From Rhodoferax sp. (GTDB lineage: Bacteria > Pseudomonadota > Gammaproteobacteria > Burkholderiales > Burkholderiaceae_C), in the NCBI GenBank assembly GCA_020048255.1, contig JAIFMR010000014.1, forward strand, positions 1-6,042: DNA of 6,042 bases, given 5' to 3'. The position numbers and the translations under genes were made by a program. The notes beneath the pieces are model-generated. The model saw only the letters and a list, made by a program, of their open reading frames with translations. It searched no databases and had not been told where the DNA came from. This document shows, piece after piece, positions 1 through 4,584 of the stretch (position 1 is the first letter of the stretch; every line of letters starts with the position of its first letter).

Positions 1-616
1 GGCTGAACGCCTGACGGGAATCATCATCCAGACTCAGCGCGTAGTCCACCGCGGAGGGAATGGCTGCGGCCAGCGCTGACAAGATGCGTTGCCCGGCGCT
101 TTGCCCCAGCGGCACCGCCTTGATGGCGGCTTGCATCATGTTTTCTGCCCAGCCAAAGGCGTAGCACAGCAGGCAGTCGCGCAGCGGCGCGGCGGTGGCG
201 CTGGCGGCCAGTGCAAAGGCCAGCGGGTAGGTGGGTTGCAACTGCGCCAGCAGGTCGATCTGTTCCGGTGCAGCGGTGGTGTGGTTGCGCAGCCACTCCA
301 GCAGGCTGCGGCCCATTTGCTCGGTTTGGGCACGCAGCTCGCTGCTTTCCCGGGTTTGCAATACCCAGGCGTTGAGCTGGGCGATGCGCGCCTGGTCGGC
401 TGCCTGCCAGCCAGGCACCGCCTGCGCAATCACGGCCAGATCAGCGCGAGCCAGGCTGGTATGCAGCTGCTCAACCAGCCAATTCGATGCTGCTGATTCT
501 GTAGTGACCAGCGCACTATCGACGGCGGCCTCAAGGCATTCCGAGTACGAAAACCCGCCCACCGGCAGTGCCGGTGAGGCCAGCCACATCAACTGCATCA
601 GGCTGCTGTCTTGCAT
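1..616 (-). CDS. ureF: Urease accessory protein UreF (C-terminus cut by window edge)
   Basis: UreF acts in the cytosol with UreD/UreH and UreG to load nickel into apo-urease, and is thought to gate the UreG GTPase step. Reading the minus strand from the ATG at 616-614 gives 205 codons without a stop to the left edge. Family landmarks are clear: the N-terminal ASPALPVGGFSYS (residues 13-25), a central RESSELRAQTEQMG stretch (89-102), and AVPLGQSAGQRIL (167-179). UreF is usually about 220-230 residues, so only the last 20 or so are missing. It starts 13 nt after the ureE stop with no obvious Shine-Dalgarno, which suggests translational coupling. ureG would be expected next, beyond the left edge. 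The family assignment is secure from the motifs; the partners and mechanism come from knowledge of the family. Confidence 0.95.
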   Translation of the reverse strand, partial: MQDSSLMQLMWLASPALPVGGFSYSECLEAAVDSALVTTESAASNWLVEQLHTSLARADLAVIAQAVPGWQAADQARIAQLNAWVLQTRESSELRAQTEQMGRSLLEWLRNHTTAAPEQIDLLAQLQPTYPLAFALAASATAAPLRDCLLCYAFGWAENMMQAAIKAVPLGQSAGQRILSALAAAIPSAVDYALSLDDDSRQAFS

Positions 617-629
617 GTTGCTGCAGTTG

Positions 630-1247
630 TCAGTGGGGGTGGTGGCCGCAGCCTGGGCCGTGTACGTGAGTTACGGGGGCTGCTGGGCTGGCTGTGGAGG
701 GGAGCGTGGGGTGGACGGTGGGCGGGTGGACATGATCATGGCTGTGATCGTGGTCGTGATCATGCCCATGATGGTGGCCACCAAAGTGACCGCCCGTGGC
801 ATAAGCACCGTTCTCCGGTTCAAAGGGTTCGCTCACCTCCGTCACCGTCAAGTGCATGGCGCGCAGCATGTCGGCCAGCACATGGTCCGGCTCAATCTTC
901 AGGTGGTCAGGCTTGAGTTCAATGGGCACATGCCGGTTGCCCAGGTGGTAGGCGGCGCGGATCAAATCAAACGCCGTGCCATGGTCGGGGCAATGGGTGA
1001 TTTTCAGCACAGTTTGCGGTGCGGCCCAGACCTTGATCAGAGAACCGTCATGGGCCACCAGCACATCGCCCCCGCGCGCCACTGTGCCACGCGGCAGAAA
1101 GATGCCGAGCTGTCGACCAGCGGAATCCGTCGTTTCAAAGCGGCTCTTCTGACGCACATCCCAGTCCAGTTCAACCGTGCTGGCGCGTTTGAGCAAGGCT
1201 GCAGCCAGGCCTTGGCCTTGGGGGATGAGTTTGGAGACGTGGAGCAT
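630..1247 (-). CDS. ureE: Urease accessory protein UreE, nickel metallochaperone with His/Asp-rich tail
   Basis: UreE is a cytosolic dimeric nickel carrier that delivers Ni2+ to the UreD/F/G-apo-urease complex. The 205-residue protein has the N-terminal UreE domain (about 1-75, containing LGIFLPRGTVARGGDVL), followed by the metal-binding domain with the family hallmark YHLGNRHVPIE (100-110). H106 corresponds to the conserved interface nickel ligand. From about residue 150 the tail is metal-binding low complexity: I count 17 histidines in residues 154-205, including alternating His-Asp at 160-172, then a separated second cluster with a cysteine (C200) near the C-terminus. Simple repetitive codons for His/Asp cause the CATGATCATG-rich DNA at about 729-775. 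ureF follows after 13 nt. A small membrane protein gene ends 27 nt upstream, so ureE probably shares its transcript. The Shine-Dalgarno is weak. Confidence 0.97.
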   Translation of the reverse strand: MLHVSKLIPQGQGLAAALLKRASTVELDWDVRQKSRFETTDSAGRQLGIFLPRGTVARGGDVLVAHDGSLIKVWAAPQTVLKITHCPDHGTAFDLIRAAYHLGNRHVPIELKPDHLKIEPDHVLADMLRAMHLTVTEVSEPFEPENGAYATGGHFGGHHHGHDHDHDHSHDHVHPPTVHPTLPSTASPAAPVTHVHGPGCGHHPH

Positions 1248-1274
1248 AGGTTGCAGTTATTTTGGGCTTGCCCG

Positions 1275-1574
1275 TCAGACACTGGCGAAGTTGACCAGCA
1301 AGGGGCCGAGTATCAGTAAGGGGCTTAGAGCAAGCAGGTGCGCGGCCATCCTCCGATTTCGCTTAAGCAGCGACCGACCATAGAAACCGACAAACAGGAG
1401 CAAAAAGGGGTAGGCCGCCAGCAGCGAGATAAAAAATACCTCAGCAGAGGATGGGCGCTCTATCGTTAGACTAAAAAACAGAACCAACACAACCAAAGGG
1501 ACTGCCAACACCTCGAGTCCAACAATAAACCAGAAGGATAGGTTGCTTGGCGGGGCTTGTGTTTCATCGGTCAT
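1275..1574 (-). CDS. Small three-helix membrane protein of unknown function, upstream of ureE
   Basis: I do not recognise this 99-residue protein. It has three clear hydrophobic segments (about 14-36, 44-65 and 76-97), joined by a short loop after TIERPSS and by a basic loop GRSLLKRNRR (66-75), so it is very likely an inner-membrane protein. The ATG at 1574-1572 has a modest purine-rich site (AGGGA) upstream, and the stop lies 27 nt before the ureE start, which suggests co-transcription with ureE and ureF. Nothing in it resembles the known urease-associated nickel permeases (HupE/UreJ or UreH types), which are longer and carry histidine motifs, so I do not assign nickel transport. Composition and spacing make a real gene likely. 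Confidence 0.7.
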   Translation of the reverse strand: MTDETQAPPSNLSFWFIVGLEVLAVPLVVLVLFFSLTIERPSSAEVFFISLLAAYPFLLLFVGFYGRSLLKRNRRMAAHLLALSPLLILGPLLVNFASV

Positions 1575-1656
1575 CGGGTGGTCCCTATGGGCTAGTGGTT
1601 GTGCACCGCAATATTAGCCCAACCATTGGCAAAGACCTTGGCCTGCAGCGAGTCTG

Positions 1657-1688
1657 AATCGCAACTGTGCTCAGTTTAAGTTGCGGTT
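1657..1688. repeat. Inverted repeat, 10-bp arms with one mismatch
   Basis: AATCGCAACT (1657-1666) and AGTTGCGGTT (1679-1688) are complementary at 9 of 10 positions (the tenth would be a G-T pair in RNA), with a 12-nt spacer. No T-run follows on either strand, so it does not look like an intrinsic terminator. It lies in the gap between the 99-residue membrane protein gene and the pilin-like gene, just left of the 29-bp repeat at 1703. It could be an operator or an RNA hairpin; no role can be assigned. Confidence 0.5.
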
Positions 1689-1702
1689 TATCAAAAACGA
1701 TC

Positions 1703-1731
1703 ACGTTGCCTCAAGGCTTTGGTGATTTGAT
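1703..1731 (+). repeat. 29-bp direct repeat, copy A (matches the ATPase leader)
   Basis: This 29-bp stretch matches 4488-4516 at 27 of 29 positions in the same orientation (core TCAAGGCTTTGGTGAT). A TCAAAAA run also lies about 10 nt before both copies (1691 and 4473). Copy B lies about 70 bp upstream of the intact ATPase start, so copy A may be the 5' scar of a lost second ATPase cassette. The match is visible directly; the origin is inferred. Confidence 0.75.
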
Positions 1732-1790
1732 TGAAAAAAAAAGCCTGCCTTGAATCCGTTTCGTCATTGCCCACTTCATTGCAAAGGAAG

Positions 1791-1822
1791 ACGCAAATCT
1801 TACAGTGGCAAGTTATTTGCGT
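1791..1822 (-). terminator. Perfect 8-bp inverted repeat across the stop codon of the pilin-like gene
   Basis: ACGCAAAT (1791-1798) and ATTTGCGT (1815-1822) are perfect complements with a 16-nt spacer. CTT/AAG inside the spacer could add three pairs after a 2-nt bulge. The stem includes the TAA stop of the minus-strand pilin-like gene. The minus strand continues CTTCCTTTG, which is T-rich but not a true T-run, so a terminator or an mRNA 3'-end stabilising hairpin is only a possibility. Confidence 0.35.
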
Positions 1823-2442
1823 TCACACACCGTGTAGAGCCTGTCTTCAAGCTTGCTGTCATACGAAGCAATGGGCGTTCCACGCGTCGGGTTGGCGGCA
1901 TCGGCAAGCAGTTTCCCATCTTGCAGGTAAGCCAGAACAGTTCCGGTATTTGGCACACCATCGTCCATCTTCGTGTCCACGCCCTCGGCAAGCCGCCAAG
2001 TCAGGTCAGCTGAGCAAATCATCATCGGTGATGCCGGCGTTGGCCCAACCATCTGAACCCCCACCAACCCAAGTTGTACGTTGGTGCTGAAGTCTTTGTC
2101 AACAAGGCCTGCATTTTTGAGGTGTTGCCAAAACATGGCGGACTCATGCTCTCGCTTCAGTGTGTTGAATTCGCCCTGAATCACGCCGTCGCCATTGCCA
2201 TTGGGGCTGCCCGTCCAGCGTTTGGATGCGTTGGCATCGTCTCCGGGCAATGCTTGGTAGGCAGCCTGGTACTTCTGCGTGGCGTCCCGGAACATCATGA
2301 GGTCACCTGTCAAATTCTTGATTCGGCCGTGGCCAGCCAATCCTTGGTCCCCAGAGCCATTGGTGATACCGAAGACAATGAAAAGCACAACCAATAACGC
2401 TACAGCGTAAAGAAAAAATTTGCCGATTTTCCTGAAGATCAT
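1813..2442 (-). CDS. Membrane-anchored protein with pseudopilin-like domain, lacking a prepilin signal
   Basis: The 209-residue protein has an uncleaved-looking N-terminal membrane anchor (MIFRKIGKFF then a hydrophobic segment at about 11-26) and a periplasmic domain. That domain carries motifs I associate with a type IV pilin/type II secretion pseudopilin-like family: ATQKYQAAYQALPGD (54-68), GNGDG (82-86), FWQHLKNAGLV (104-114), and DTKMDDGVPNTG (156-167). Two cysteines (C143, C206) flank the C-terminal part. Unlike true pilins, it has no G-F-T-L-I-E-L prepilin-peptidase site, so it probably is not processed or polymerised in the usual way. The ATG at 2442 is preceded by GGGA with 6-nt spacing. 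A small membrane protein gene ends 89 nt upstream on the same strand. The family resemblance is from memory of motifs; the function is unknown. Confidence 0.7.
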   Translation of the reverse strand: MIFRKIGKFFLYAVALLVVLFIVFGITNGSGDQGLAGHGRIKNLTGDLMMFRDATQKYQAAYQALPGDDANASKRWTGSPNGNGDGVIQGEFNTLKREHESAMFWQHLKNAGLVDKDFSTNVQLGLVGVQMVGPTPASPMMICSADLTWRLAEGVDTKMDDGVPNTGTVLAYLQDGKLLADAANPTRGTPIASYDSKLEDRLYTVCERK

Positions 2443-2531
2443 GAGTCGTCCCGATGTGTTTAAAAAATTGTGGCGTTGACTGCAACGAGTTTAATCAGCG
2501 AAACGACTTTACTGGCTGAGCTCCCCGCGCT

Positions 2532-2744
2532 CTATGAGCTGTAGCTTTCCCAAGCGATCATCAACAGCCACAACAGAACCACGCCGCGCAAGCTCCATCT
2601 GGCGAACGTTTCGTTCAATAAAATCCACGGTAAGTCGTAGAGGAGTAACAAGACGACTACCGGTGTCACCCGCAGAAATAAAAAAAGTCTTTCCATGCGC
2701 TGGCGCGGTCGCGCATCACAAAAAAAGGGTTGGTCTTTTTCCAC
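2532..2744 (-). CDS. Tiny two-helix membrane protein (hypothetical; start uncertain)
   Basis: This frame, read from a GTG at 2744, encodes 70 residues. An internal ATG at 2696 would give 54 residues beginning MERLFLFLR. Two hydrophobic segments (about 19-43, containing VVVLLLLYDLPWILL, and 53-65, VVLLWLLMIAW) are separated by NETFARWSLR, a plausible inner-membrane hairpin. Neither start has a convincing Shine-Dalgarno. In favour of coding: the pronounced, well-bounded hydrophobic pattern, and its position on the same strand 89 nt upstream of the pilin-like gene. Against: small size and no recognised family. The opposite-strand frame over the same bases reads as low-quality basic sequence and is best treated as non-coding. 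The gene runs divergently from the lipoprotein gene at 2774. Confidence 0.45.
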   Translation of the reverse strand: MEKDQPFFCDARPRQRMERLFLFLRVTPVVVLLLLYDLPWILLNETFARWSLRGVVLLWLLMIAWESYSS

Positions 2745-2759
2745 TTCGATTCAACTTCT

Positions 2760-2765
2760 GGGAGG
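2760..2765 (+). promoter_or_regulatory. Shine-Dalgarno GGGAGG that fixes the lipoprotein start
   Basis: GGGAGG is followed by 8 nt and then GTG at 2774-2776. This selects the GTG over an upstream in-frame ATG at 2534. The choice also places a lipoprotein signal peptide exactly at the N-terminus and removes 80 residues that show no protein-like character. Confidence 0.75.
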
Positions 2766-2773
2766 CATATGCG

Positions 2774-3694
2774 GTGAGCAGTAGTTTGGGGCGCGTTTTA
2801 TGCGCAGCATTTTGCTTGGCGAGTGTTTACTTGAATGCCTGCTCGTCGACGGCACATGGCTCCGAGCAATCGCGTATTTTTCATGCTGTTTTGCCCATGG
2901 CCAGTGCTGATGCGCAAAACTTGGCAGATAAACTTGTTGCCTATGGAATAGATGCAGAGCACCGTGCGGATCTGGTTGACTATTTTCGAACCAAAGTGTT
3001 TGGGGATTCCATCCCGATGGTTCTGAAAGCCGCAGGGGGCCCGCTGTGTTTGGCGGTGGGTCTACGACTCGACATTGAACAGGTGATGCAGGTTTCTCCT
3101 GAAAAAGGTTTGAAAACTGAGCAGGCCATCACCACTTTTCTTTTGGCCCACGAAGCCAGCCATTGCAAAAGAATATTGGCACAGATGCGCGGGGACCGGA
3201 GTTGGCCCATTCTGAACGAGCAGATGACCGACGCTGATCTTTGGCTGGAAGAGTCTCTCGCGGACTTGGATGCCAGAGTTTCGGTGGGCAAACTGGGCGT
3301 ACATGGACAGCACGCCATCGCAGCATGGGAGCGGTATCGCTTATTTGGTCTTTTAAAGGGAAACCTCGAACATTGGACAACCCCGTTAATTCCGATGATT
3401 CAAAGGACCGGTGCAAACGACAAGCCCCCGCTGAACCATGCCGCACTGGAGTCAGGTGGTGATGCCAGCTACGAAGCAATGAATGCGGCTTGGCGACTTT
3501 TGCGGCGGGCACTTTTTGTCGGAGACGACGGTAGTACTGCGCAGGCAGCGGCTTGGGAGAATGCGATCCTGGCATTTCCAGTGTCATTGCGTCCAGCCAT
3601 ACCCACGCTGGTCAAACTGCGAGCTATGTCTAGGAAAATTTGGCCCGATGCACCCGACTGGCGAAGCAAAGCAGCGCACCGTTCGTCAGAATAG
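2774..3694 (+). CDS. Putative lipoprotein with zinc-metalloprotease-like HExxH motif
   Basis: Starting at the GTG, the protein is 306 residues. Residues 1-22 form a signal peptide with one arginine (R7), a hydrophobic core and the lipobox LNAC, giving lipidated C23; after export it would be membrane-tethered. The central region carries LLAHEASHCKR, with HEASH at 126-130 matching the HExxH zinc site. Thirty residues on is EESLADLDA, where ESLAD (160-164) resembles the E-x-x-A-D third-ligand motif of gluzincin (M48-like) proteases. The predicted ligands are H126, H130 and E160, with E127 as catalytic base. The rest matches no family I recognise. The gene is divergent from the small membrane protein at 2532-2744, and a relic of an ATPase gene begins about 5 nt after its stop. 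Protease activity is inferred from motifs only; a catalytically dead relative is possible. Confidence 0.75.
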   Translation: MSSSLGRVLCAAFCLASVYLNACSSTAHGSEQSRIFHAVLPMASADAQNLADKLVAYGIDAEHRADLVDYFRTKVFGDSIPMVLKAAGGPLCLAVGLRLDIEQVMQVSPEKGLKTEQAITTFLLAHEASHCKRILAQMRGDRSWPILNEQMTDADLWLEESLADLDARVSVGKLGVHGQHAIAAWERYRLFGLLKGNLEHWTTPLIPMIQRTGANDKPPLNHAALESGGDASYEAMNAAWRLLRRALFVGDDGSTAQAAAWENAILAFPVSLRPAIPTLVKLRAMSRKIWPDAPDWRSKAAHRSSE

Positions 3695-3699
3695 GCATG

Positions 3700-3819
3700 G
3701 ATGGCTCTTTGCTGATCGAGATCAAGTCCTCAGCCACCGAGACCGACGACTTGTTCAATGGTTTGCGCAAAGGGTTGGCCTTTGCAGGTGACGCGGCACG
3801 GTTGCCACGCTTGGTGTGC
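3700..3819 (+). pseudogene. Remnant of a DUF4143 ATPase gene (3' end only)
   Basis: These 120 nt align without gaps to 5554-5673 in the intact ATPase gene, with about 20 differences by eye (about 83%). In translation, 32 of 40 residues match ATPase residues 324-363, including IEIKSSAT, the E-x-K part of the nuclease-like motif, and AGDAARLPRLVC. An open frame begins at the ATG at 3697, but it leaves homology after the cysteine and ends at 3846 inside the convergent gene, so it is not a functional protein. Many differences are synonymous, so the source was a diverged relative that had been under selection, not a fresh copy of the neighbour. It sits between the lipoprotein stop (3694) and the stop of the minus-strand gene (3826). 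Confidence 0.85.
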
Positions 3820-3825
3820 CGATCC

Positions 3826-4314
3826 TTATTGCACCTTCTCCACTAAAACCACCATCTCTCCAAAGCTGTAGACGCGGGCCACATCGCCGTCGTGAAGGTG
3901 ATTGGCCGGGCTGTAGTCTGAGAAATCTTTCGGGGAATGACTGAAGAATTTTTCTCCGACTCTGAAGTAACCCCCCCGATACGACGTTTGTGAAATGCGA
4001 CCCCCACTGGTAACTTTTTGGACGGGTACGACACCGCTGACCCGACCTTCCACCAGGCTGCAACCGCCGTTCAGGCACCGCTCCACCGTAGCATCAGCTT
4101 GTCGCCGCTCGTAATCTTCATACCAGACCATATAGATCAGTAATACGACGAAAATGAGAGCCAGCGGGCGCACGTCTTCGGGGAGAACAAGCGGAAGACG
4201 TGCCCGCACTGAGAAAGGCGTCATCGCGGCGAGCACCAGCAACACCGTTAGAAGCGCGACCACGTACATCCAAGACATCAGCTGCGCTTCTTCACGCAGG
4301 TCGAAAACAACCAT
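3826..4314 (-). CDS. Two-helix membrane protein with soluble C-terminal domain, unknown function
   Basis: The protein has 162 residues. Two hydrophobic segments (about 15-33 and 49-65) are followed by a polar domain. That domain opens with ERCLNGGCSLVEGRVSG (two cysteines spaced CX4C at 80 and 85) and continues with YRGGYFRVGEKFFSHS (112-127) and HDGDVARVYSFGEMVVLVE (141-159). The pattern of a 'VEGxV' strand, a 'FxVGxxFFSxS' strand and a terminal 'dGdxxRVYsfG' strand recalls a loosely defined set of small beta-rich hypothetical proteins. I cannot name the family. The start is supported by AAGGAA with 6-nt spacing before the ATG at 4314; M13 is a weaker alternative. It converges on the ATPase remnant and the lipoprotein gene, and diverges from the intact ATPase across a 270-nt gap. 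Confidence 0.75.
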   Translation of the reverse strand: MVVFDLREEAQLMSWMYVVALLTVLLVLAAMTPFSVRARLPLVLPEDVRPLALIFVVLLIYMVWYEDYERRQADATVERCLNGGCSLVEGRVSGVVPVQKVTSGGRISQTSYRGGYFRVGEKFFSHSPKDFSDYSPANHLHDGDVARVYSFGEMVVLVEKVQ

Positions 4315-4351
4315 TTCAAATTCCTTGGAGATTTTTCATCACATCCATAGC

Positions 4352-4371
4352 CCGCGATTGGTAGATCGCGG
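4352..4371. repeat. Inverted repeat CCGCGAT-N6-ATCGCGG in divergent intergenic region
   Basis: Perfect 7-bp arms (4352-4358 and 4365-4371) lie 38 nt upstream of the minus-strand membrane protein start. There is no T-run, so it is more like an operator or a 5'-leader hairpin than a terminator. A second, smaller palindrome, GTCGCTTTGCGAC, lies at 4420-4432 in the same gap. Confidence 0.5.
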
Positions 4372-4487
4372 TGAAGCACGAATTGTCTCTGAATTTACAC
4401 TGCGTTCCCGCCCTGGCATGTCGCTTTGCGACTTGTGTTTCCCCATAGAGGACATCCAGGTGGTGACACGGTTCAAAAATGGGCATG

Positions 4488-4516
4488 ACGTTGCATCAAG
4501 GCTTTGGTGATGTGAT
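4488..4516 (+). repeat. 29-bp direct repeat, copy B (leader of the intact ATPase gene)
   Basis: This is the partner of 1703-1731 (27 of 29 positions identical, same orientation). It ends about 70 bp before the ATPase start codon and overlaps the first unit of a 13-bp tandem duplication. It may belong to the promoter or leader of the ATPase cassette. Confidence 0.75.
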
Positions 4517-4530
4517 CTGGTGATGTGATC
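4505..4530 (+). repeat. Perfect tandem duplication of 13 bp
   Basis: TGGTGATGTGATC occurs twice without a gap (4505-4517 and 4518-4530). Copy A of the longer repeat, at 1719 onward, has only one, slightly different unit, so the duplication probably arose in this copy. It lies 55-80 bp before the ATPase start and could alter promoter spacing or double a binding site. Confidence 0.85.
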
Positions 4531-4540
4531 GAGCCATAAA

Positions 4541-4582
4541 AATCTTACAATTCCACGAAATAAAAGCTAATTTGTAAGGATT
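4541..4582 (+). promoter_or_regulatory. Inverted repeat enclosing the ATPase ribosome binding site
   Basis: AATCTTACAA (4541-4550) is complementary to TTGTAAGGATT (4572-4582), with one extra base in the right arm; the 7-bp core CTTACAA/TTGTAAG is perfect. The right arm contains the Shine-Dalgarno AAGGA (4576-4580), which is 4 nt before the ATG at 4585. In RNA the stem would hide the ribosome binding site; in DNA the same dyad could be an operator. Either would allow control of the ATPase, but neither is demonstrated. Confidence 0.5.
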
Positions 4583-4584
4583 GC

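Noticed and set aside
231..1319. Long plus-strand open frame of 362 codons opposite ureE and ureF
   Set aside because: It lies antisense to two secure urease genes, has no family features and spans their junction; it is a product of GC-rich codon structure.
1589..1625. Interleaved complements GGGCTA/TAGCCC and TGGTTG/CAACCA that could form a pseudoknot
   Set aside because: Arms of six bases are too short to stand out from chance and no gene-related pattern supports a riboswitch or regulatory RNA.
1737..1747. 11-bp match AAAAAAGCCTG to 5796-5806, suggesting a fused left and right cassette scar
   Set aside because: An 11-bp match involving a poly-A run is expected by chance in a window of this size, and the similarity does not extend convincingly.
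1796..1805. AAATCTTACA shared with the ATPase leader (4540-4549)
   Set aside because: Ten bases are within chance expectation and its spacing from the 29-bp repeat differs, so it is not counted as further cassette homology.
2534..2773. N-terminal 80-codon extension of the lipoprotein reading frame
   Set aside because: It has no protein-like features, would bury the lipoprotein signal inside the protein, and a GGGAGG site points to the GTG at 2774.
3697..3846. Small protein starting at the ATG at 3697
   Set aside because: Only residues up to the conserved cysteine match the ATPase; the tail is antisense to the convergent gene's coding end, so this is a truncated relic.
4154..4510. 118-codon plus-strand frame across the start of the minus-strand membrane protein gene
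   Set aside because: Half is antisense to a better-supported gene and the remainder covers the divergent intergenic palindromes and the repeat; no family resemblance.
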